Origin: Bigelowiella natans CCMP2755
Taxonomy: Eukaryota > Cercozoa > Chlorarachniophyceae
Direction: 5' to 3'
Assembly: GCA_000320545.1 (NCBI GenBank)
Contig: ADNK01000436.1
Coordinates: 1-64,000 of the forward strand
Length of the DNA: 64,000 nucleotides
Under the pieces are notes generated by a model that was not told the origin of the DNA, searched no databases, and was given only the letters and a program-made list of their open reading frames with translations. A program made the translations under genes and the position numbers. Position 1 is the first letter of the stretch; each line of letters starts with the position of its first letter. This document shows positions 55,386 through 64,000 of this stretch, in pieces.

Positions 55386-57161
55386 CTATCTCGTGGTACG
55401 GAGAAGGGGAAAGGCTGTCGTTACTCCCCTCCCTACGAGTAGTATCTCTGCGTAGACTGCTGTGCCTAACACTCCTTGCAAGCAATACCCTATGTCAAAG
55501 CCGAACATGTTGCTAGGCACTCGCTGTAGCTGAGAACCAAAGGTAATGGGAGAAGAAGAAGAAGAAGGAGGACCACGATGGATCAAATCAGTCATCGCAT
55601 GGACTTCGCTTCTATACAAGTACTCTGGGATGGGATCGCTGCGCGCCATCGTTTTCGTGTTGCTGCTGTTGTGCCCTTTCCTAAGCAACATGAAGCAGCA
55701 CCGCGCTCGGTCTTGAGCAACGCACCTCGATTGATGCCTTCTCCTCCTCCTGCAGGCAAGTGATTAGCTGCTCCCCTTGTTTCGTGAGGATTTTCAACCT
55801 GTTCGCATTGCGTATACACGTGTGCGTTTGCGTTCGTGTCTGTGTTGCGCATCGGAATGCGGATGGTAGGGGAGGGGAAAGAGGTGAAACCTGGAGGGCG
55901 CCGTAATGAGAATACAGCGAACGAAAGGGGTGATTACGGGAAGTTAACGTATTCTTGCAAGGCCTTCCATCTTCATATTTTGTGTGTTTTTTGGTGTGTT
56001 ATAAATGCTGCTGCTGCTGCTGCTACTGATATCACAATTATATTTTTTAATCCGTGAAGCTACCCATTGACAGAAAGCAGCTTGCCGGACATATTGAACA
56101 GAACAACTCTCGGCCTGCCCCCGGGGACGTATCTGCTCGTTTCCACAGCACACACACACACACACATGTCTAAAAAGAGCCACTCACATTAGTGAAACTA
56201 AGCATGAAGAGGTAAATCACTCCGGTGATAAGTGAAGGTTAAGGGAGGGGAGAGATTGCTGAGACAAATTACCTGATTTTGTCCTTTTCGAGCAGTTTCG
56301 ATACGGGAGAGTTCTCGGCAATGAAGTCGGTGCTGCTGAAGGGGATACTGAACCATGGCATCCCCTTACGATGTCTGAGTAATAAATACATGCGAAAATT
56401 ATGTGGGTGCTTATGTGAGGCTCTTGTACATTATACGACGGCGCGGAATTAGATAAAATCTATCATCACCACGCAAGGAAACGACGAAGGAAGGAGGGGG
56501 CGGGACTACGGAGAGAAATAGACATTTAAATAGATTTAAAACCTTTGGAATTCTTCCTCAGTCTTATCGTGTGTTATGAAAACGATTTGGAGGTTTCCAA
56601 GGTGGCGTGTGGCAAGCTGGTGATAGATCTCGACTAGTCTCTTCTGATGACCCTCGCTCACGGACGAGAGTGATGCGACATAAAAGGCGACAATGTCCGC
56701 CTCTCTTAGAGCAATCTTTGCATCGACCAGCTTCCCTAATCGATGAAGGTAGAGGGAAAGGGGGAGAGGACGAGCACGAGTGATTGTAAATAGTGAGGAA
56801 TTAGTTTTTACAACTCAATTCCGAAATGGGGGGATAAGCGCAACGCTGTATTGCATCCTCCCTACCACGAAAATGATCTCAAAGCACATAATTACATGAA
56901 CCTGATGGAGACAGAAGGTTCGGTCCTGTATATCGGCTCAGCGGTGATCCGCTCTTCATGACCGGAGGTGGGGGGGAACTCTGTTTCCAGGAGAGCGCGT
57001 ATCCCAACCTGGTACAGAACTGCGTAAAACGCCCTGCGTTTGCCTGCTGTTGCGAACGCGAAAACTTGCATAAAAACTCTGGATTTTTTTAGACAATTTT
57101 TCAAGGTTTGCGAGAAGATAATATCATGTACATGAAGCGGGCGGCATTTCCACCAGATCAT
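55386..57161 (-). CDS. Nucleoredoxin-like thioredoxin-fold protein without CxxC, 261 aa
   Basis: Exons: 57171-57132 (ATG at 57161), 57019-56902, 56735-56543, 56374-56273, 56132-56064, 55798-55726, 55680-55624, 55529-55386 (TAG). From the ATG this is 786 nt, 262 codons, in phase. The fold matches nucleoredoxin/tryparedoxin: YTGPNLLSPSGKLVDAKIAL, ADIVAFYVASLSS, VEIYHQL, LQIVFITHDKTEEEFQ, the family hallmark GMPWFSIPF, and GGRPRVVLFNMSGKLL. Where active members have WCPPC after the FYFSA-type strand, this one reads LSSVSEG, with no cysteine. A thiol redox role is therefore unlikely, and a scaffold or regulatory role is inferred. The C-terminal 60 residues are Gln-rich, then GFDIGYCLQGVLGTAVYAEI, possibly a weak membrane segment. 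The ATG is 151 nt from the divergent start of the propeller gene. Confidence 0.82.
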
Positions 57162-57312
57162 CAGACTGAACCTGTAAATGGAGTAAAAACGACCGGGCGT
57201 TTCCCCATTCGATCTTATTCGTCATACAAGTATCCGCAAGTTATGGAGTTCATACCTGTATTCTAGATCTAACGGCAGGTCTGCCGAAATCGTCAGGGGG
57301 TTACCCAGAGCT

Positions 57313-58628
57313 ATGAGCAACCAGTATCGCGTCCAGCTGAACGGGGATGATGGCGAGCGCCCTGGATCCAACCGCAAAGATTCGTTATGCTTACGGCCGA
57401 GGGTGTCTATTTTAGCCGTTGTTGGAGTCGTCTTCATCTTGTTCATGGCTTTCGCGGTCCCATTGATTGTGGTTTCCTCTAAAAAGGAGAGCGATAACGA
57501 CGGGAATTCGAGTACGTATTATCTCTCTCCCCTTCCCCCCTTCTTCCCTCATGTAAAGGACCTTTTCGTTAAAACCCAATCGATGTACGCTTGCATTTTG
57601 AACTAGGTGCTTGCCCCCTGCTCCCCGCGGAAGATGCAGCTGTTGAGTCGACCAGTTTCAGCGAAATTACAGTATTTAGCGATGAGTTTTACCAGTACGC
57701 TGATCGAGGAGTGACAATGGAGCTTCTCTCCCTTGCTCCTTACAGCTACGGCTATCTAGAAGGGCCTCTCTGGGATGAAGAAACGCAATCTGTGCTATTC
57801 TCTGATGTTGCTGGAAACTCGATATATTCGTGGAACAATCGCACTGGTGTGAGCGTCTTTCTTCGTCCTGCTGGATATATAGGCGCCCTGACTAATGCTG
57901 GTGTCCCCTTCCCTGGTCCAAATGGGCAGATCTTCGGTAGCACCAACAATGGCCGCAAACACGTCTTTTGCCAACAGGGAGAAGCCCGCATCGTAGAGGT
58001 CTCCATCCTGGAAAGCTTCACTCCAATTGCAGAGGAATACGACGGGAAGAAATTTCTTTCCCCGAACGATGTCGTACAGGACGACTTTGGATGGTATTGG
58101 TTCACTGACCTTAACATTGGAAGACTAGGCAATGCCGACCGCGTCAACGTTACGGGTGTCTACGCGGCGAAGAACGGGACTGTGGTTCGTGTGATTGACG
58201 ATGTGGTGAATCCCAATGGCATCGCCCACTCAAGCGACAACTCGGTGCTTGTGAGTCAGTCAGGAAATATGTCCTCGAATTCTATAGCCATCGCCTGGAA
58301 GTACTATTTCGAGAGGATCCCTGCGCTTGACAACCAACCTGTGAGTACGACAAATCGAACGGTGTTCATTGATGCAACTCCATTTCGGGCACAGTACGGG
58401 TGGATAGGGCATGGTGATGGGATGAAGTTGGACCAGTTTGGGAACGCTTGGATGGCCATGCCCGGTGGTATTCTCTGCGTGAATAAACAAGGGGAGCTCT
58501 TAGCCCGGCTCGACGTACAGGCGACAGCGACTAACGTATGGATTGCATCTGGTGGGGGGCGGCAGCCTTACATATACTTCACAACCGCGACACCAAATCG
58601 ATTAATTCGACTTCGTTTGAAAGCGTAG
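57313..58628 (+). CDS. Membrane-anchored SMP-30/gluconolactonase-like protein, 406 aa
   Basis: Exons 57313-57511 and 57607-58628 (TAG), 407 codons in phase. Residues 1-30 are polar. A hydrophobic span follows (VVGVVFILFMAFAVPLIVV), and the rest is a beta-propeller with several N-glycosylation sequons (NRT, NVT, NGT, NMS), so a type II membrane protein facing the lumen or outside is likely. Family signs: GYLEGPLWDEETQSVLFSD (the metal-binding EGP), KFLSPNDVVQDDFGWYWFTD, NPNGIAHSSD and HGDGMKLDQFGNAW (metal-binding Asp), with CVNKQGELLARL near the end. Members of the family hydrolyse lactones or organophosphates with a divalent metal; the substrate here is unknown. The single intron is 95 nt. 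Confidence 0.85.
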
Positions 58629-59679
58629 CTGGCAATTAGAGGATAGCTTACTCGCAGATGCGAAGCCAGTGCCAGATGATGATACCTTCCTTCCTGCTTA
58701 TATGAGAAGGATGTAATGATATGATTAAATCTTTTCAATTGTCCTCCTAATGTAGCTATGCAATGCGGCGGCAAAAGTGCTAATGTTGTGTCTATTGGTT
58801 GTGTACTGACACTTATATGTAGCTTGTCGTATTTGTCGTATTTTCACCAGTGTGTAAGACATGTTTTTGTCTGCTAGCATCAATGTACGTGAAATAAGAA
58901 AACATCGATCGCATGGTGAAGAATTTGCGCAAGCGTATTTTGTAGGGACTTATTCTACATAAACCATGCACATGAAGGCGCCGTAAACAATTTCATATGC
59001 AACACGAATATACGCTGCAGTCGTAGGTGCACATGCTAGCTACGCACGCTACATTCTGTTAGCTTTTGCTCATTGACATTTGCATCAAAATGAACAAGCA
59101 TCTATTGTTAATTGCAGTGATCAAATACATCATCTTTGTATTGTAAATGAAAAATCTGCTGCACTAGTGCGTACGTAGCGGCATATCACACATGTAATGA
59201 ATGTTACGACGTATCGCTGCATTGCTTGATTGCTTGCACATACGTAAGCCTAGATCACCTATGCTGCCCGTCAATAAGAGGAATGCATGATGTATTATTC
59301 CGAGCACAACTGGTGCATGTGTTGCTAACTTCCAAGCCGCCGCCAGCGGCTTGTTATAGCTATGTCGAACTACATGCGATATCTAACCAAGCCAGGTGCG
59401 CAACAAGAGGGAGCCTTAAATGAGAATAGTGAGAAGATACTGTACTAAACGAACGTTCAGTGGTAAGGTTAAGATTCTAGGATTGTCGTACTGGATAAAT
59501 TGATAGCCATTAGTGTGAGTAGGACATTGAAGCGATCTGCAAATCATGGATTCTTCGGACCCGTCTGAGCTCCTTCAATGAGTTTGAACCTCAGTAAATA
59601 CCCTTTTTGCAGTATTTTGCTGTTAATGGGAGTATGCACATCTCACACCGGCGGCATTGAAAACATTAAAATGTTCCGC
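58629..59679. other. Gene-poor spacer between convergent genes
   Basis: No exon was seen. TGCATG and GCTAGC words recur, as in the other spacers. The TTGTCGTATTTGTCGTA direct repeat at 58826-58842 is the only local structure noted. Confidence 0.5.
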
Positions 59680-60069
59680 TTATTTCCCGCATCGCTGACA
59701 TTCCCATTCCTGGTCGTCCAAAGGACACACGCTTCGTGTCTTCAGCCATCGTTCTATACAATGAAAATGGAATGCGTGCTGACACACGCCCCATGCTATT
59801 GTACAATCAGCACTTTGAGACTGATTTGCTTGGCACTCTATGCACAGCTCCATGAGAAGGTTTCTGCAGATGGCACAGACGTTAACCTCGATATCCCATG
59901 TCCACATGGCCACTGCATTCCACTTCTTCAGCTCTACTCTCCGCGCCTGCGAAGGCTGTTTACGAAAGTACAGTACAACCAATGTTTAATGACAGACAAA
60001 TTGCAGAAGTATTTGCATACACATTGTATGTATGATAAAATTAAGTAAATATAAATATAAATATGTGCG

Positions 60070-60108
<39 letters not shown>

Positions 60109-60288
60109 CTTCCATTCCATTTACCCAAAGATATCTCTCCTCTCAAATAGATAAACTTGATTCATTACAATGTTTTTGATATTTTTTTTCTTCTTGGTTT
60201 CTGAGGGAGATATCTTGGAGGGAGCGGCGGCGGTGGCGGCGTCGGCAGCAGCAGTGTCTGCACCAGGAGCTTTTTTGCTCGCATCCAT
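59680..60288 (-). CDS. RBX1: RING-box protein 1 (RBX1/ROC1)
   Basis: Catalytic RING-H2 subunit of cullin-RING ubiquitin ligases; it binds the cullin and recruits the E2 or NEDD8-E2. Exons 60288-60169 (ATG) and 59946-59680 (stop) give 128 aa. The N-terminus is a low-complexity Ala/Lys leader ([15 protein letters not shown]) replacing the short tail of animal RBX1. The core is almost canonical: [16 protein letters not shown] (cullin-binding strand), [35 protein letters not shown] and [18 protein letters not shown]. All expected Zn ligands of the three-zinc RING-H2 are visible. The neighbouring gene on the other strand starts 676 nt away. Very secure. Confidence 0.96.
60062..60107. repeat. (CA)n microsatellite in the single RBX1 intron
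   Basis: A CA run between the two RBX1 exons. Confidence 0.9.
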
Positions 60289-60963
60289 CGTAGGGAGGGG
60301 CGAAAGATGGGGTGACTGTTTGATGGAGATACATCGAAAAACATTTATGCAAATTCAAAATCCAACCTTATCCTACATAGTCCATCTGCGACAGTCCTTC
60401 ATATTTTCTACGATAAACCTTGCCTAAAAAATGGTCTAAAAAATGTTTGAGGCTGGGGAAATTTCCGGCGGCAGTCTCCCGACAAAGGACAGAACCGGTA
60501 AACAGAGACAAGGATTCCCTCGTCGCAGAGAAAATTTGGCCATCCGAACTTCGCATTGCTGTTTCCTAAATTCACAGCGGAAATACTTCAGAACGCCCTG
60601 CGTTTCTACCTTTTACAGAGGTGAAACGCTCATCTCAGAGGCAGTTGCCGCGAAACGCCTCGATCCTACATGGGGCACTTGCAGGCAGAATTGCCGCGAG
60701 CGACAGCGCATATGTGCAATCTGAACGCAAAAGGGATTTGCACTATTCCTCCGAGAAGTTGTCTGCCCTCTTCAGGCCTGTATCGTATTGCATATTGTTC
60801 GCCCATCCAGCACCTCGAGGTGGGGAGAGAAAGCGAGCACGAGAGTGGATAGGACGGAAATCCAGAACAAAACGATAGGGAAGCAGCATTCTGCGTCTGA
60901 AGGAAGAGAGGAAACCTACCAGAGACATATCAGCAACTTCTTCGAATTCGAAAGAAGAAACAG
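60289..60963. promoter_or_regulatory. Divergent upstream region (RBX1 / coiled-coil gene)
   Basis: A 675-nt gap between two start codons facing away from each other, so it must carry both promoters. Overlapping short ORFs on both strands are unsupported. No clear core promoter motif was seen. Confidence 0.45.
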
Positions 60964-62069
60964 ATGGCGGCCTCCTCTTCCTCCTCGTCGATTCAGAGTC
61001 ATGCGGAGGCGCAGACAGCAATACGCAACTTGTACGACATCCGTAATGTAGCTAGTGTTGTGACCTATCTATTCAGCCAAGTCTCCGAACTCAAGCGGCG
61101 ACAGCAGCTTGACACCGATTTTCGGATAAACCGGTTGCAATCTCTGGGCAATCAGCTCGGACTGCCCCCTTATCCACAGCCACAAGGAGCTGGAGTAGGT
61201 GTAGCTAATGTTGATACAGGTGGTGACAAGAAAGGCGATGCGAAATCGGCTGCGGCCAACTCTGTTACAGTGGTGAAGGACTTGCTGGGGAATCCTGCGA
61301 AACCTCCCTCGGAGCCCGTCCCTCCAGAGATCGCCGCAATGCATGCTGCAGAGAATGCAATGGATAAGAAACTCGTTAATCGGATTGCTACCCTAGAGCG
61401 GGCAATGATGCTTGGAGAGGATGGACAAGACAGCGGCGATGACGGTAAAAGCTCCAGCAACAACGACGGCAGTAACGGTAGCAACGGTGACGAGAGGGTC
61501 AAAGCAATGCTGCAAATAAGAAGGCAGTTCATCCAGCTCTCGTTCCGGTTCGAGAAGCTGTGCAAGGAGGGAGAGGGGGAAAGGGAATTATTCGCGAAGG
61601 GCACCATGCTCGCTTTCCAAAAAGACGTGGAAGGAATGAAAGATGAGTTGGACGGTTTTAAGAGGCGCCTTGAAGACATGGCGAGCGATGACGAAGATGA
61701 GAATTTCTCGGACGATGAGGAAGACTCTGATGACTCACAGGAGGGAGGACCGGTATGTGGTTTTGGTTCGTGAATAGTAATAGTATGCATTATTCCGGCA
61801 AACGGCCATATAACGGCAAACGGCCATAAAGTATGCCCGTTTGTATTTGTGTCCTCTCTAAATGAGTGAAATAACAGACGAATATTCTCTTTCCTAACCG
61901 CAGCCTTAAATATGGTTAGGTTCAGTTTTCAGGTCAGCCGAGGGAGGCGGATCAGGGTGGTGAGGATGCCAAGAGTGACGTAGAAGACATGGGAAGCGTC
62001 ACTGAGCAACGGGCCGGGGACGAAGAGAACGAGGCCAACGTTACGGATGAGGTTCCGTTCATACACACA

Positions 62070-62118
<49 letters not shown>

Positions 62119-63056
62119 GAACTAATCTGTCTCTTTCGCTATGTTTTCTTCTACCCTCCCCCCCCCCTAGATTCCTCCCCCTGCTGCGGGAGGAACAACA
62201 GCGCAGACCTCCAACAAACCCCGTCCATCCCCCTTAAAGACTGATGCGGCACAGATTCCGGTCAAGCGTAAGGTTTTCAGTCCGAAGAATAAAAGCGGCA
62301 AGTATGCCGGAAGTGAAGGTTCCCAGCCGTCTCACCGTAGCATCAAAAGCAAGTCGTCGAAGAAAGGCAAGATCACCACCATTAGCAGGAGCACCTCGCG
62401 CAACAGCGTTCACTCTGATAAGAGCTCGAAGAGCAAGCGTCGCCAGAGCGAGATGAAGATGAGGAAGGAGCAGGTGAGAGGCTCTTGAATGCACTATCTG
62501 TCTAAATAGGAAAGAAGATACATACACAAAGCATCGTCTTACTTTCTGTACTACCATCAACATCTTTCTCTCTCATCATCACGATCGTCAACCACAATCA
62601 TCGTCATCATTATTATAGTTCCTATCAATTCCCTCTAATAATACCTCAATGGTGCCAGGACGCGATGTTCAAGCTGAAATTGGTGGAGCTTCAATCTCAG
62701 GTTGACGACCTTCAGAAGGACCTCGAAGAGCGCCCAACACAGGATGGCATCGCGACTACCATTGCAGGACTAAAGCAGCAAGATGAGAAATCTGACGCAG
62801 AAATAGCCAGACTCAGGGTGAAGCTTCTAGAAACTAAGACACAGCTAGCTTTCAAGAGTGAGCAACTCGAGAAGCAGTCGAATCGCCTGAGCAAATGTAG
62901 GTTTTTGAAGAATTGACATGGAACACCTACTTCGTTCTTTCATCCGAGCAGTTCCTCCTCTCAGACAAAATTGGCATAGAAAAAAAATCGCACGCATTTC
63001 CCGCTGATATCCATTAGTGTGCATAGCAGACCAACAACAAGTCCACTCACACACAC

Positions 63057-63091
<35 letters not shown>

Positions 63092-63584
63092 CTTATAATA
63101 GTTTGATACGACACTAACACGTGCACGTTGGTAATTCTTCATCTTTCCCTTGTAGTGCAAGCGAGAGTTTCGAATATGGACGGCTTGGATGACACCGAGA
63201 ACGATCAGAAGAAAGCCAACAAAGACGATGAGCAAGATAAAGCGACTGGGCCTAAGAAAGTCCCACTTCCCGTACGAATCGCTCAGAACAAAGCTGTACT
63301 CAATCTCCATCGGGATTGGATTACCAAGAACAACAGGGAGCTAGGTTCCATGCGGGAGTGGATTAGGTGAGTCTGAATCGCTACGCGCGTGTGCATGCAT
63401 CTGTGTGTGTTGTGCGTGTTGGATGCGCCCATTGAGTATTGCGTGTATTTTTAGTCGGGTGCGTAGCCTGCTTAGGGACAATAGAAACAACGGGCAGTTC
63501 ACTAGCACCTTGACGGATAAGATCAGCAAACAAATTGACTCCCTGCAGAAACAAATACAAGCAAAGGCCAGCAAAACTGAGTAA
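60964..63584 (+). CDS. Coiled-coil and disordered protein, 594 aa
   Basis: Exons: 60964-61752 (ATG), 61938-62051, 62171-62473, 62659-62896, 63156-63366, 63455-63584 (TAA). The sum is 1785 nt, 595 codons, in phase, with good donors (GTGAGA, GTGAGT). I do not recognise a family. In order: a helical N-terminus (IRNLYDIRNVASVVTYLFSQ); a Ser/Asn/Gly linker; a helical region (KAMLQIRRQFIQLSFRFEKL); an acidic stretch (DDEDENFSDDEEDSDD); a basic Ser/Lys-rich exon (RSIKSKSSKKGK); a heptad coiled coil (LVELQSQVDDLQKDLEE and onward); and a final helical part ending KISKQIDSLQKQIQAK. The layout suits a scaffold or cytoskeletal/nuclear linker; this is inference from composition. Confidence 0.75.
62061..62115. 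repeat. Compound (CA)n(GA)n microsatellite
   Basis: CA passes into GA within the intron between the exons ending at 62051 and starting at 62171. Confidence 0.9.
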
Positions 63585-64000
63585 GCGTGGAGGGCCTAGG
63601 GGGGGGGGGGATTGAATGCGTGCCTGTGCATCACCGACCGAGAGCACAGATCTTCATTAACAAAGGAGAGCGCCAATGATTTCTTCCAATTTACGCGCTA
63701 TTTTCAACGTGGTGCAGGAGAAAAGCCATCATCAGATCCTTTCGCAATGAAGTTCTGGTGATATGGTGTAGCAATCATATAGAGTGAGCAATGAAACGTA
63801 AAACCACCTTTCAGATCCGAAACGATCGACAGGTCTCCTAGAGTGTGATGTCACAGGGTGCATGATGATATAATGCATAGAGATGCTGTCTTGATGCTTG
63901 TGCACATATTGCTACCATCACAGCCTTCAAGCCAAGGCGAATGCGAGCGATTTTGAGAAAATCGTGGACTTTATGAACGGAGGAAGGACCCCCATACTCT
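63585..64000. other. 3' flank of the coiled-coil gene
   Basis: Nothing recognisable beyond a 12-G run at 63600. The stretch contains the 3' UTR of the coiled-coil gene. Confidence 0.5.

Overview
This window is nuclear DNA of a single-celled eukaryote. It carries densely packed, intron-rich protein genes on both strands. Exons are mostly 30 to 250 nt, with GT-AG borders and phases that join cleanly, and introns are about 60 to 600 nt. Simple-sequence repeats ((CA)n, (GA)n, (TA)n, (ATC)n, (AAG)n, poly-G) fill the introns and gaps. Nothing looks bacterial or viral. One protein (50381-51974) has a signal peptide followed by a basic Ser/Thr/Arg stretch, as expected for import into a plastid of secondary origin. 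An alga with a complex plastid, such as a chlorarachniophyte or cryptophyte, is my best guess, but it is inference only. No tRNA, rRNA, CRISPR array or complete transposon was recognised.

Layout. 1-250: degenerate homopolymer-rich sequence, probably a contig end. 426-2844 (-): 3' part of a coiled-coil/disordered protein. 3558-9623 (+): large protein joining a CLU (clustered mitochondria) region to leucine-rich repeats. 10155-12473 (-): 479-aa protein of unknown function. 12450-13735: remnants of a non-LTR-type element, a dispersed repeat and a lone ORF. 14976-18793 (-): 12-exon protein with an EF-hand-like exon. 20010-24502 (-): class I histone deacetylase, HDAC8-like, 15 exons. 24739-29701 (+): FBXL/AMN1-type leucine-rich repeat protein, divergent from the deacetylase. 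31478-33512 (+): SKP1-like domain fused to WD40 repeats. 33769-36559, 37812-41453 and 42821-43230 (-): three uncharacterised proteins. 43484-48688 (+): 19-exon aldo/keto-reductase-like protein. 50381-51974 (+): presumptive plastid protein, DUF3783-like. 52330-54706 (-): DGAT2-type acyltransferase lacking its central block. 55386-57161 (-): nucleoredoxin-like protein without its CxxC. 57313-58628 (+): membrane-anchored SMP-30/gluconolactonase-type propeller. 59680-60288 (-): RBX1. 60964-63584 (+): 594-aa coiled-coil/disordered protein.

How the genes relate. There are no operons. Several pairs are divergent and share short upstream regions: 24502/24739, 43230/43484, 57161/57313 and 60288/60964. 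Three proteins in 36 kb belong to the cullin-RING ubiquitin ligase theme: an FBXL-type LRR protein, a SKP1-like/WD40 fusion and RBX1. The stretches without genes (for example 12.5-14.9, 18.8-20.0, 29.7-31.4, 36.6-37.8 and 48.7-50.3 kb) share a distinctive TGCATG-rich vocabulary and hold at least one diverged repeat. A short hairpin with the stem GTGCGACAA/TTGTCGCAC recurs several times.

Exon models were built by hand from splice signals, reading-frame phase and family resemblance. Where total lengths close to whole codons the models are probably right. The 5' ends are the weakest parts.
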